Below are positions 17,826-26,892 of a DNA stretch of 64,000 nt, one piece after another (the first letter of the stretch is position 1; the number at the start of each line of letters is the position of its first letter). Made by a program: the position numbers and the translations under genes. The stretch is from Facklamia sp050409585 (GTDB lineage: Bacteria > Bacillota > Bacilli > Lactobacillales > Aerococcaceae): positions 1 to 64,000 of the forward strand of contig NZ_JBNUPE010000004.1 of NCBI RefSeq assembly GCF_050409585.1, written 5' to 3'. The notes under the pieces were generated by a model, which did not search any database, had not been told where the DNA came from, and worked only from the letters and a program-made list of their open reading frames with translations.

Positions 17826-18848
17826 ATGAATATTGTTGTTTTAGCTGGTGGACTCAGTGATGAAAGAGATGTTTCTTTATCATCTGCTTCGCAAATTGCT
17901 AATGCTTTAATTCAGAAAGGGCATTGTGTATTACTCTTAGACTTATATCTTGGTATGAAGGATGTACGAGAATTTGAAGAGGCTCACAGGAAATATGGTA
18001 AAAATGAGTATACCTATCAAGTTCCTAAAGAAGCGCCGAATTTAAAAAAATTAATCCAGGAAAATCAAAATCGAACTAATCAAATTGGAATTAACGTTAT
18101 TTCAATCTGCCAATCGGCCGACATTGTTTTCCTCGGTTTACATGGTGGTATTGGCGAGAATGGAGTTCTTCAAGCATTATTTGATTTGTATCAGATTAAA
18201 TATACGGGTTCAAATTATAAAGGCAGTTTACTAGCGATGGATAAAATTGTTTCTAAAGAAATCATGGTTTCAAACAATATTTTGACTCCAGAATGGTGTC
18301 TAATTGATGATTTTAACGAAGTAAATGTACAAGCTCCTGCTGTTGTGAAGCCAAATGATAACGGATCAAGTATCGGAGTTGAGATAGTTGAAGAACAATC
18401 TCAGCTTATGGCTTCAATTAATCGGGCTAAAAAGTATTCTGACAAAATCTTAGTTGAAAAAAAGATCATAGGACGTGAATTTTCTGTGGGTATATTAGGA
18501 GATCAAGTTCTACCAGTTATAGAATTAATACCTAAAAATGGCTTTTATGACTATTCTAATAAGTATCAAGCTGGAGCTACTGAAGAAATCGTGCCGGCAA
18601 ACCTTCAGAGTGATCTTAGCAAAAAAATGCAGCAAATTGCGTTTAAGATCTTTCATAAGTTGGATTTAAAAGTTTATGGTAGGGTGGATTTTTTAATGGA
18701 TAATGAAAATACTATTTATTGTATTGAAGTGAATTCATTACCCGGAATGACCCCAACTAGTTTATTACCCCAAGAGGCTTTAGCAAAAGGTATGAGTTAT
18801 GAAGAATTGTGTCAGCAAATAGTAAAACTTTCTCTAGAAAAATACTAA
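17826..18848 (+). CDS. ddl: D-alanine--D-alanine ligase
   Basis: The 340-residue ATP-grasp ligase joins two D-alanines for peptidoglycan precursors. Visible features are the N-terminal GGLSDERDVSLSSA motif, GLHGGIGENGVLQALF, the ATP-binding PNDNGSSIGVEIV loop, NGFYDYSNKYQAGATEEIVP and the C-terminal EVNSLPGMTPTSLLPQ. The Tyr in FYDYSNKY is the residue associated with D-Ala-D-Ala rather than D-Ala-D-lactate specificity. I take ATG 17826, behind a GAGGGAG site, not the TTG at 17805. It stands alone. It may be the only Ddl or a paralogue; the window cannot say. Confidence 0.88.
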   Translation: MNIVVLAGGLSDERDVSLSSASQIANALIQKGHCVLLLDLYLGMKDVREFEEAHRKYGKNEYTYQVPKEAPNLKKLIQENQNRTNQIGINVISICQSADIVFLGLHGGIGENGVLQALFDLYQIKYTGSNYKGSLLAMDKIVSKEIMVSNNILTPEWCLIDDFNEVNVQAPAVVKPNDNGSSIGVEIVEEQSQLMASINRAKKYSDKILVEKKIIGREFSVGILGDQVLPVIELIPKNGFYDYSNKYQAGATEEIVPANLQSDLSKKMQQIAFKIFHKLDLKVYGRVDFLMDNENTIYCIEVNSLPGMTPTSLLPQEALAKGMSYEELCQQIVKLSLEKY

Positions 18849-19907
18849 ACAAATTTTTAAGTAAACTAAATTAAAAAAAGATTCTAATAACGCTTATTGA
18901 TCAAAAGATCGAAAAATTGATATCTAACCATTAGTCTATTTTCTATAGTGGTGCAACGCAATCGCATGTTTTTTGCAATCGATAACTTGAAAATTTCAAA
19001 GGAACCATTCACTATTATGAACAACAAATACTTGATATTTTACGAAAAGACTCATATTAGAAAGCTAACTTAACTGAATCAATATGGTTTAAATGAGCAT
19101 CAATTAGGTTTAAGAAGAAACTTTATGCGAGTTGCAACCAGTATGAGTTCGAACGCCTTTACTTCTACTATTGTTAAAAGTTACAAGAAACAAAATCCCT
19201 ATGGGACAACTTAGATTATAGCCTTTTCAATTATCCATTTCAGTTAGTTTTCAAACCTTTACTTAGATTTATTATCGTAGGAAATTCAGTAAATACTAAG
19301 CCTTCCGAAAAATCTGTAAATATTGAGAGAGTGATAAAAAGAGTGAATATGGCTTTTAAATGAATATATTTTTTTACAGCAAGCGTAGCAGAAAAAAGAT
19401 GATAGCTAAGGCTTATACTGATCAATTAACCCCTCACACTTTAATATTAGATGGTAAAAGTTAAGTGATTGTTAATAAAATAGCTAAACTTTCGGTGGCG
19501 ACTATCCGAGTTGCTTTTGGAAAATTTACTGATATTGGTTGAACTTGTGTGGTATCAGTTACGTCTTGGTTCATTAAGCGGTTAATGTAGAATCAACAAC
19601 GTTGCCCAATGGTTTTAAGAACAAACGTTATCGAAGGATTTTCAATAAGCACCTTCATTAATTTGGGGAAAAACGATCTTCTGAACAAACAGGAGTATGC
19701 TTCAACTTTTAATTAAAAAATTTTGCTTAATCTAAATCCTTATTATTCAAGAAAGATTTATTTTGGTAAAATAATAGTAATCGTTATTAAAACTTTTAAA
19801 TTGTTAATTGAAATATCGTAAAAATAACAGCGCCCATTATAGAAGCTTATTCTAGAACTTCAAAAAATTATGATAGGGGTAAAATTATAGAAAATATTAA
19901 CTTTGAA
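18849..19907. other. Decayed intergenic kilobase with coding-like remnants
   Basis: No open frame here makes a convincing protein. Short stretches on the plus strand read like broken protein (for example TDQLTPHTLILDGKS near 19420, then KIAKLSVATIRVAFGKF near 19485) but are cut by stops and frameshifts every 15-40 codons. The second piece has a faint resemblance to the HTH part of ISL3 transposases; I would not call it. The region looks like an old insertion or dead genes between ddl and the EcsC-like gene. Confidence 0.4.
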
Positions 19908-20704
19908 ATGTTGCTCGTTGAGTCTGCGAAACTTCCTATGGTTAAGATAGATCGTGAGTTGTTCTTAAGAAAGGAACTTCGCGGTAAATATTCTAAAGAG
20001 GTTATCGAAAAAGCAATTAATCACAATCCGGCTTATGCTGGAATTAGTGTTGATGATATCAATAAGATTGCTAGAAGTTGCATTATTGCGGAAAGAAATA
20101 AAGTGACGGCTTTATCTGCGGCAGCGGGGCTTCCTGGTGGTTTTGCTATGTTTGGAACAGTTCCGGCAGATTTGGCTCAGTATTTTGCACATATTCTGCG
20201 AATATTACAAGAACTCATATATCTATATGGTTGGCAGGAGCTAAGTCTTAATTCTGAGGAATTGAATGAAGAAACTAAAAATCTAATAACGCTTTTTGTT
20301 GGCATTATGTTTGGAGTGAATGGGGCAGTTAGCACTATTAATAAAATAGCTGGACAAGTTGCTAAACAGGTAGCTAAAAACTTCCACAAAAAGCATTGAC
20401 AAAGGGAATGATCTACCCAGTAGTAAAAAAGGTAGCTGCTTTATTAGGTGTCACAATGACTAAACAAATTTTTGCGAAGAGTGTTTCAAAGGTTATTCCA
20501 CTTATAGGTGCCGTTCTATCAGGCGGGTTAACCTATGCTACTTTTACACCGATGGCTGAAAGACTTAGAAACTATTTAGCCACGAACAATTTAGCAAATG
20601 TGCATTACTATGAACCGTTTAAAGAAGATGTCATGGTAGAGATAAAAGATGGTGAGTTTATTGATAATTTGGATGAAGCGGAAGAACTCACCAAAAAAGA
20701 ATAA
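19908..20704 (+). pseudogene. EcsC-family-like protein, single frameshift
   Basis: Two frames join into one protein of about 265 residues. The first (19908-20399) contains AAGLPGGFAMFGTVPADLAQ, a pattern seen in EcsC-like proteins, and a second hydrophobic segment (LFVGIMFGVNGAVSTI). The second (from about 20390) continues with ALTKGMIYPVVKKVA, the hydrophobic IPLIGAVLSGGLTYATF and an acidic end. The break lies in CACAAAAAG near 20385-20393, where one extra base causes a stop at 20397. No convincing start precedes 19908. The protein would be membrane-associated; its function is unknown. The rest of the reading frame is well kept, so the frameshift is recent or an error. Confidence 0.6.
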
Positions 20705-20770
20705 TAATACTATTATTCTTTGACACCTAATCAGTATTAGGATAGCTTAATCCTTCAACAAATTTAAAGA

Positions 20771-20811
20771 CCCCTAAAGTTGATTTGAATTCAACTTCAG
20801 AGGCCTTTTTA
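20771..20811. terminator. Bidirectional terminator between convergent genes
   Basis: CCTAAAGTTGA and TCAACTTCAGAGG pair imperfectly, followed by CCTTTTTAT on the plus strand. It separates the EcsC-like gene from the leftward symporter gene. Confidence 0.65.
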
Positions 20812-20824
20812 TACTTTAATAAAA

Positions 20825-22219
20825 CTAACTTAAATCCTCCCGATTATAGAGCTGATGCGCTTTATAGCTATCTAGAATCCGTTTAGCTTGAGGCGCTAAT
20901 AAAAGGAGAGCAATCATGTTTGGAAAGACCATCAGCCCGTTAAAGAAGTCTGACATGGTCCAAACAAAGTCGATTTTCTTAGTGAGTGATGATCCTAAAA
21001 CGATAAAGAAAATGACGATAATACGATAAGGTAAAAGCCCTTTTTTACCAAATAAGTAACGAATATTGGTTTCTCCAAAATAGTACCAACCTACAATAGT
21101 GGTAAAGGCAAAAAAGGTTAAACAAAGAGCTAGAAAGGATGTACCTAACGTACCAAAAGCGGAAGAAAAAGCTTCTTGCGTGACTAAAGCCCCCTCTAAC
21201 CCTTTTTCATGAGCGCCGGTAACGAGAATTACCATTGCAGTAGCGGTTCCAACAACGAGCGTATCAATGACAACACCAACAATTGCTACTAAACCTTGTT
21301 CAGCAGGATGTTTTACGTTGGCCACTGCGTGGGCATGTGGTGTAGAACCCATACCTGCTTCGTTTGAGAAGAGACCCCTTGCGACCCCGTATCGAATGGC
21401 TTGTTTAACGGTGACACCGATCGCTCCACCCATCATAGATGTAGGTTTAAAAGCTTCCACAAAAATCGATTTAAAAGCAGGACCGACTTGTTCTTTATAG
21501 AGAACCATTACGACGATGACGCCGATAATATATAAAGCAGCCATGAATGGCACAACTAATTCGGCAAAGTTAGCAATTCGTTTCATACCACCCATAAAAA
21601 CTAAAGCAGCTGCAATTGCTATCAAAACACCAACGATAATTGGGTTAATACCGGTAGCCTCATTGACAGCGGCAGATATCGAGTTTGATTGCACTAAGTT
21701 CCCAATAAACCCTAAGCCAATAATAATTGCTACTGAGAAGAAGCCGGCTAAGAATTTGCCTAAGGTTTTTTGTTTTATCCCTTTACTGATATAAAAGGCA
21801 GGCCCTCCCACAAAGTTATCATCACGCACTTCACGATATTTCTGAGCTAAAACGGCCTCGCCAAAAATTGTAGCCATGCCAGCAAAAGCAGACATCCACA
21901 TCCAGAAAATAGCACCAGGTCCTCCTGCCATAATAGCTGTAGCAATCCCAGCAACATTACCTGTTCCGACTTGAGCAGCAATGGCTGTTGCTAGGGCTTG
22001 GAATGAAGACATGGTACCGGCTTCTTCTTTTTCCTTTTTACCAAAAACGCCGCCAAAAGTCTCTTTAAACGCTGTTCCAAAATAACGAAATTGCGGAAAG
22101 CCAAGATAAAAAGTATAAAAAATACCGACCGCTATAAGAATATACAAAAGAACACTGGACCACATTAAATCACTCAAATGAGTGATATTTTTCACAAAAT
22201 AACTGACTAAAGAATTCAT
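20825..22219 (-). CDS. Sodium:alanine symporter family (AGCS) transporter
   Basis: The 464-residue membrane protein has the AGCS family pattern: SSFQALATAIAAQVGTGNVAGIATAI, GGPGAIFWMWMSAF, the cytoplasmic GVARGLFSNEAGMGSTPHAHA loop, and about ten hydrophobic helices. These carriers import alanine or glycine with Na+. Length is normal. It is monocistronic, with a promoter (TTGACT-N18-TACAAT on the minus strand) and a cre box just upstream, so carbon catabolite control is likely. Family members are named AlsT, DagA or AgcS; the exact substrate cannot be read here. Confidence 0.92.
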   Translation of the reverse strand: MNSLVSYFVKNITHLSDLMWSSVLLYILIAVGIFYTFYLGFPQFRYFGTAFKETFGGVFGKKEKEEAGTMSSFQALATAIAAQVGTGNVAGIATAIMAGGPGAIFWMWMSAFAGMATIFGEAVLAQKYREVRDDNFVGGPAFYISKGIKQKTLGKFLAGFFSVAIIIGLGFIGNLVQSNSISAAVNEATGINPIIVGVLIAIAAALVFMGGMKRIANFAELVVPFMAALYIIGVIVVMVLYKEQVGPAFKSIFVEAFKPTSMMGGAIGVTVKQAIRYGVARGLFSNEAGMGSTPHAHAVANVKHPAEQGLVAIVGVVIDTLVVGTATAMVILVTGAHEKGLEGALVTQEAFSSAFGTLGTSFLALCLTFFAFTTIVGWYYFGETNIRYLFGKKGLLPYRIIVIFFIVLGSSLTKKIDFVWTMSDFFNGLMVFPNMIALLLLAPQAKRILDSYKAHQLYNREDLS

Positions 22220-22250
22220 CTCTTCCCCTCCTAAATTTTTATTTAACTAA

Positions 22251-22280
22251 ATTGTATGATAAAAGGGTATAGCAAGTCAA
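22251..22280 (-). promoter_or_regulatory. Promoter of the AGCS symporter gene
   Basis: On the minus strand TTGACT (22280-22275) and TACAAT (22256-22251) are separated by 18 bases, about 32 bases before the start codon. Confidence 0.65.
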
Positions 22281-22289
22281 TGATTTTTA

Positions 22290-22303
22290 TGAAAACGAAA
22301 CCA
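22290..22303 (+). promoter_or_regulatory. cre box (CcpA) upstream of the symporter promoter
   Basis: TGAAAACGAAACCA fully matches TGNAANCGNNNNCA. It sits 10 bases upstream of the -35 element on the leftward transcript, a position where CcpA may activate. Confidence 0.55.
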
Positions 22304-22846
22304 TTTTTTTCGAATTAAAAAAAATTAGCAAAAATTCAAATGAAATAAAAGTGTTTTTGTGAAAGATTGATCAATTGACAAAACTTACTTCAGCAAGCCT
22401 AATTGCAATTTTAGGGTAGCGTAACGAAATAAAAAGTGAATAAAATAGGAAAGAAACAGTACTTAACAATTAAACTGTATATCTATTTGAATTTAAACAA
22501 AGAATGGGTCTGTTTTGCTAAAACTACTCCACAAAATAATAATCCACTAAGGGACAAGTCACTACCTAATCTAAGGAAAAACACACCCATCCATTGCAGT
22601 GGCCATAATTTAAAAGATCGAATCAAAAGCCCCAAGGTCATCATAACGCTCCTATTAATGGCTGTTTCTTTCGATAAGTTGTTTGTATATCTTTAGTGTA
22701 ACAGAAGCTCCCTATTTTTATTTGTTTTATGTCACATATGTATTATCGTCTAACACGCATAAGAATTGAGCCTTGGACCCATTAATTGAAACTTACTTTT
22801 ATCAGTGCTATAATTATTTAAATATAAATAGAAAGAAGGATTTAAA
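22304..22846. other. Non-coding stretch
   Basis: An 86-codon frame at 22436-22696 starts with GTG, has no ribosome binding site and no family-like sequence; I do not call it. I see no RNA gene or repeat here. Confidence 0.5.
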
Positions 22847-23143
22847 ATGTTAAAGAATTTAAAAAAGGCCACAAAAATCAGCAAATCATCTGGTTTATTC
22901 CTCGGAGGAGCTCTATTTGGAACACTAGGGTTAAAAGTTTTAACGAGTAAAAAAGCTAAAGAAACTTATGCTCATGTAATCGCAAAATCTTACCAATTAA
23001 AAGATGAGCTTGATGCGAATGTATCAACAATTAAACAACATACTGATGACGTTTTGTCAGATGCTCAAGAAATTTATCTTGCCCAAAAACAGCAAGAGCA
23101 AGCCGATAGCATTGAGGATATAGCAGGCGCTAATGAAGTTTAA
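22847..23143 (+). CDS. DUF6110-like small protein
   Basis: A 98-residue protein with an N-terminal glycine-rich hydrophobic hairpin (GLFLGGALFGTLGLKVLTSK) followed by a helical, charged region. This matches DUF6110 proteins, which are typically found directly upstream of a P-type metal ATPase. An AAAGAAGGA ribosome binding site precedes the ATG, and the last 11 bases overlap the ATPase start, so the two are translationally coupled. It may be a membrane-associated partner or metallochaperone of the ATPase; this is inferred from pairing only. Confidence 0.75.
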   Translation: MLKNLKKATKISKSSGLFLGGALFGTLGLKVLTSKKAKETYAHVIAKSYQLKDELDANVSTIKQHTDDVLSDAQEIYLAQKQQEQADSIEDIAGANEV

Positions 23144-25196
23144 AATTTGTCATCAAAACAAAAGTCGAGTAAGAGTTAAGTGTTCTTTTTTACTAACGTT
23201 ATCCGTTAGAGAAATGATTAAGGAGGAGGCTCAACTCCAACCAGCTATTCAAAAAATAGTTTTCTATCATGATGAAAGGACAATGGCTGTCTTTGTTCAT
23301 AAAGATTACTCGATGGCACACGCCCTCAAATTTTTAAATAGTTTGACTGAAGATCAAGTCATTAGATGTTTACAAGAGCCCTATAGCAAAGAAAAGACGC
23401 CTTATGCGATTGTTTCGAAGGAACTGAGCCTGTTTGTGCTGAGACGTCTATTTCTACCTCAACCTATTCAGTATCTCTATACCCTTTATTTATCCACTAA
23501 ATATATAGAAAAAGCGCTTCAATCGTTAGTATCGCAGGATATAAATATGGAAGTTTTAGATGGCGCTGCTATTTTAACTGCCATATTGATTGGACAGCCT
23601 AAAACCGCTAGTTCCATTATGTTTATCATGGGATTGGGTGATCAATTAAATGACTGGACCAATAAAAAGTCAATTGCAGATTTGGAAAGCAGTATGAAAG
23701 ATCCTACTAAAACGGTATGGTTGTTAGACAGTCAAGGGAATAAGCTTGAGCGTAATGCTAAAGAAGTTCAGTTGAATGACATTATAATCGTGTCTGAAGG
23801 AAAGGAAATTTTATTTGACGGGGTAGTGGATGCTGGCTCAGCCATGGTCAATGAAAGTTCGCTTACCGGAGAATTTTTCCCTATCCTTAAGCAAGAAGAA
23901 GATCAAGTCTTTTCAAATACAGTGATCGAATCGGGAGAATTATCTATTCGCGTTACAAATACCACGTTAAATTACCGTATCCACGAATTGATGTCTCTAA
24001 TGCGTCAATCAGAAAATCAAAAAGGCACTCAACAAACTAAATATATTGCTCTAGCTGACAATCTGGTTAAGTACAATTTTTTAGGTGTCATTCTTACCTA
24101 TTTATTCACTGGATCCTTGCGAAGAGCCCTATCGTTTCTATTAGTTGATTTCTCTTGTGCTTTGAAGCTTTCGGTTCCTATTTCTTACTTAACGGCAATT
24201 AAAGAAGCGGTTGAGAAGGAAATATTAATTAAAAGTATGGATGTCGTGGAAAAGTATAATGACATCGATCTGTTTGTCTTTGATAAAACCGGGACTTTAA
24301 CTGTATCCGATCCTAAGGTTTATAAAACCGTCTCTTTTGATGATTATGAAACCGAAGATGTTTTACGAATGGGCGCTTGCTTAGAAGAACACATTCATCA
24401 TCCATTGGCTAAAGCCGTAGTGAACGAAGCCCAAGAAAAAGCTATTGTCCATGATGAAATGCATGGAAAGCTCCATCATATTGCGTCGCGCGGGATCTTA
24501 TCAACCATTGATGGAAAAGAAGTAGTCATTGGTAGTTATCTTTTAATGACGGATAAAAAAATTGCTATTTCTGAAGAACAAAAAGCCGTTATTAATAACT
24601 ATGAACAGCAATACAACCTACTCTATCTTGGTTACAACGGAAGATTAATTGGTCTTTTTCTAATTGATACCCCGCTTCGTCCGCAAGCGGCCAAAGTCAT
24701 TCAATGGTTACAAAGTAAGGGCAAAGAAGTTGCGCTTCTTACTGGTGATACCAAAGAGCGAACTCAAAATCTTATGAATAATATATCCGTTCAATATTTA
24801 CAAACAGAAGTGTCACCAAATGATAAATATCAGTTCATTGAAGAACAAAAACGTTCAGGTAAAAAAGTCATGATGCTTGGAGATGGGCTCAATGATTCTG
24901 CTGCACTGTCGCTTGCAGACATAGGGGCAGTTATGAATGATGCTGCTGATATTTGCAAACAAACAAGTGATCTTGTTTTATCAAATAATCAATTAGAAAG
25001 TCTAATGGAATTGGCTGAAATTAGCCATTTATTAGATAAAAGAATAAAGAAAAATGTTAAACAAACCATTGCGATTAATAGTGGGCTCATTTTATTAGGT
25101 GTTTTTGATTTATTATCACCAAGTTCCCTATCAATCCTACATAATTTGACAACGACTGGCATAATTTTAAGAAGTATGTCAGGTTTTAAAAGATAA
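23133..25196 (+). CDS. Heavy-metal P-type ATPase with SCALK membrane motif
   Basis: The 687-residue pump has the P-type core: TGEFFP actuator loop, phosphorylation motif DKTGTLT with Asp384, the P1B-type HP motif (EEHIHHPLAK) and the hinge GDGLND around 583-588. The membrane metal-site motif reads FSCALKLS with Cys342, in place of the CPC of copper and zinc pumps. The N-terminus (RVRVKCSFL) is a degenerate metal-domain-like fold without CxxC. Such DUF6110-coupled pumps are poorly characterised; manganese or iron export would fit a single-Cys site but is inference. The gene overlaps the DUF6110 gene. No metal-sensor site was found upstream. Confidence 0.88.
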   Translation: MKFKICHQNKSRVRVKCSFLLTLSVREMIKEEAQLQPAIQKIVFYHDERTMAVFVHKDYSMAHALKFLNSLTEDQVIRCLQEPYSKEKTPYAIVSKELSLFVLRRLFLPQPIQYLYTLYLSTKYIEKALQSLVSQDINMEVLDGAAILTAILIGQPKTASSIMFIMGLGDQLNDWTNKKSIADLESSMKDPTKTVWLLDSQGNKLERNAKEVQLNDIIIVSEGKEILFDGVVDAGSAMVNESSLTGEFFPILKQEEDQVFSNTVIESGELSIRVTNTTLNYRIHELMSLMRQSENQKGTQQTKYIALADNLVKYNFLGVILTYLFTGSLRRALSFLLVDFSCALKLSVPISYLTAIKEAVEKEILIKSMDVVEKYNDIDLFVFDKTGTLTVSDPKVYKTVSFDDYETEDVLRMGACLEEHIHHPLAKAVVNEAQEKAIVHDEMHGKLHHIASRGILSTIDGKEVVIGSYLLMTDKKIAISEEQKAVINNYEQQYNLLYLGYNGRLIGLFLIDTPLRPQAAKVIQWLQSKGKEVALLTGDTKERTQNLMNNISVQYLQTEVSPNDKYQFIEEQKRSGKKVMMLGDGLNDSAALSLADIGAVMNDAADICKQTSDLVLSNNQLESLMELAEISHLLDKRIKKNVKQTIAINSGLILLGVFDLLSPSSLSILHNLTTTGIILRSMSGFKR

Positions 25197-25329
25197 AAGG
25201 AATAATCCAGTATTCGCTTTCTCTTAAAAAAGCTGGTAGATTTACTTTGCCTTATCCTAGTTAAACCTGATTATCAATTGCAATGCCTGTTTAATATAAA
25301 GCAGCCCTGTATTAAAATGGGGGATTTCT

Positions 25330-25875
25330 ATGAAAGTAAGGTATAAAAATTTATGGATACGTGATGCAGAAATAGCAGATGCTGCCAAACTCTGTCAATG
25401 GTGGAATGATGGGAAACTAATGAAATATTTGGGCTTTCCCAATGGACTAGGCAAATCAGTCGAAGAAATCGAAGATAAGATTGAAAATTATACCGATGAA
25501 AAAGGTCGGCTCCTACTCATTGAGTATCAAGGTCAATTAATTGGTGAAATGTTTTATGATAACTTGGGGAATCAAGTCACAGAAATACATATAAAGATTT
25601 GTGAAGCAATTTATCGCAATAAAGGCCTGGGTCGAATTATTCTGAGCTTACTGATTAAAGAATTATTTAATCAAGGCTATCAAAAAATTATTTTAGATGT
25701 TAATCTTCAAAATACTAGGGCCCAACATGTATATGAGCTACTAGGGTTTAAAAAGTTGCGGATTAACGATGACTCATGGGTCGACCAACTTGGTTGTAGC
25801 CAATCCAGTGTTGACTATGAGTTAGTGGAAAATGATTTTAGGGATTATGCTACAGATACTAATATAGGTGGGTAA
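25330..25875 (+). CDS. GNAT-family acetyltransferase (RimJ/RimL-like)
   Basis: A 181-residue GNAT protein. The N-terminal LWIRDAEIADAAKLCQWWND is the RimJ/RimL and aminoglycoside-6'-acetyltransferase style opening; the acetyl-CoA loop is RNKGLGRIILSLL and the late VYELLGFKKL motif closes the fold. Its substrate is unknown; a resistance role is possible but nothing nearby supports it. GGGGG six bases before the ATG is the ribosome binding site. It is monocistronic, ending at a strong hairpin shared with the convergent ribose operon. Confidence 0.82.
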   Translation: MKVRYKNLWIRDAEIADAAKLCQWWNDGKLMKYLGFPNGLGKSVEEIEDKIENYTDEKGRLLLIEYQGQLIGEMFYDNLGNQVTEIHIKICEAIYRNKGLGRIILSLLIKELFNQGYQKIILDVNLQNTRAQHVYELLGFKKLRINDDSWVDQLGCSQSSVDYELVENDFRDYATDTNIGG

Positions 25876-25884
25876 AAAATAATG

Positions 25885-25921
25885 AAGACCTCAGGGCACT
25901 AAATAAGTGTCGTGAGGTCTT
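25885..25921. terminator. Bidirectional terminator
   Basis: AAGACCTCA and TGAGGTCTT form a stem, extended by ACT/AGT near the loop. It lies between the acetyltransferase gene and the end of the leftward ribose operon. Confidence 0.75.
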
Positions 25922-25944
25922 AAAACTATTAAATGAAAAGTGAA

Positions 25945-26871
25945 TTATTTTTCTTCTAGTGTGTCTTTAATTACTAATTCTAACGGAGAAGCAATGGATT
26001 CTTCAACTTTTTCTCCTTTTAAATGATTGATGGCAGCTTCAACCGCTAAATGTCCCATTTCTTTAGGTTGTTGAGCGATCGTTGCAGCCAATTCACCTTC
26101 TTTGACCGCTTCCAAGCCATCGTCATTGCCATCAAATCCTATCACGAGAATTTCTTCTTCTAAACCAGCAGCTTTAATAGCTTCAATAGCCCCTAAAGCC
26201 ATTTCATCATTTTGAGCAAAGACAGCTTGAACATCAGGGTGTGCTTGAAGAAGATTTTCCATAACAGTTAATCCTTCTGAACGGTTAAAGTTAGCAGATT
26301 GACTAGCGATAAGCTCTAATTGATCTTTGGCTCCTTCTTCAAAACCTTCCCCTCTTTCGTTTGTTGCAGAAGCGCCTGGAACACCTTCTAATTGAATAAC
26401 TTTCGCACCTTTTCCAATCTTTTCAATAATGAATTCAGCAGCCATCTTACCGCCATCTAAGTTATTAGAGGCTACTAATGAAACAACTTCACCTTCTGCA
26501 GCGTTTCTGTCAATGGTAATAACAGGAATTTTTGCTTCATTAGCATTTTTAATAGCTGGGACTATAGCATCGGAATCAACGGGATTAATGAGTAAAATAT
26601 CTACTCCTTGAGTGATTAAGTCATCCAGTCCATTAAGCTGTGTTGTTGCATCATCTTGTGCGTCAACAATTTTAACAGTGGCTCCCATTTCTTTTGCAGC
26701 CTCTTCAACACCTTCTTGTAAATCGACGAAGAAGGGATTATTGGTAGTGGAAATTGCTAGACCTATTGTATATTCTTCTTCTGCCTTAACCTGTAGCTTA
26801 GCAGTTAGACTTAATAGAACAAGTGGTAAAATAGCGAACAAGGCGATAGTAATTTTTTTTATAGATTTCAT
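25945..26871 (-). CDS. rbsB: Ribose ABC transporter, substrate-binding protein
   Basis: The 308-residue periplasmic-binding-type protein has the RbsB order: IGLAISTTNNPFFVDLQEG, DAQDDATTQ, DILLINPVDSDAI, TIDRNA, VFAQNDEMALGA and VIGFDGNDDG. It delivers ribose to RbsC/RbsA. The N-terminus has a hydrophobic signal segment ending near VKAEEE, but there is no lipobox Cys; in fact the whole protein has no cysteine. Gram-positive binding proteins are normally lipid-anchored, so this one would be released or retained in another way. Last gene of the rbs operon, 21 bases after rbsC. Confidence 0.93.
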   Translation of the reverse strand: MKSIKKITIALFAILPLVLLSLTAKLQVKAEEEYTIGLAISTTNNPFFVDLQEGVEEAAKEMGATVKIVDAQDDATTQLNGLDDLITQGVDILLINPVDSDAIVPAIKNANEAKIPVITIDRNAAEGEVVSLVASNNLDGGKMAAEFIIEKIGKGAKVIQLEGVPGASATNERGEGFEEGAKDQLELIASQSANFNRSEGLTVMENLLQAHPDVQAVFAQNDEMALGAIEAIKAAGLEEEILVIGFDGNDDGLEAVKEGELAATIAQQPKEMGHLAVEAAINHLKGEKVEESIASPLELVIKDTLEEK

Positions 26872-26892
26872 TTGAATGCTCCTTTTATATAG

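Noticed and set aside
18849..19907. Possible ISL3 transposase relic
   Set aside because: Only a short HTH-like piece, too broken to distinguish from chance; kept as a decayed region without a family call.
22436..22696. 86-codon open frame with GTG start
   Set aside because: No ribosome binding site, no family-like sequence and no conserved pattern; it lies in a non-coding gap after the symporter promoter.
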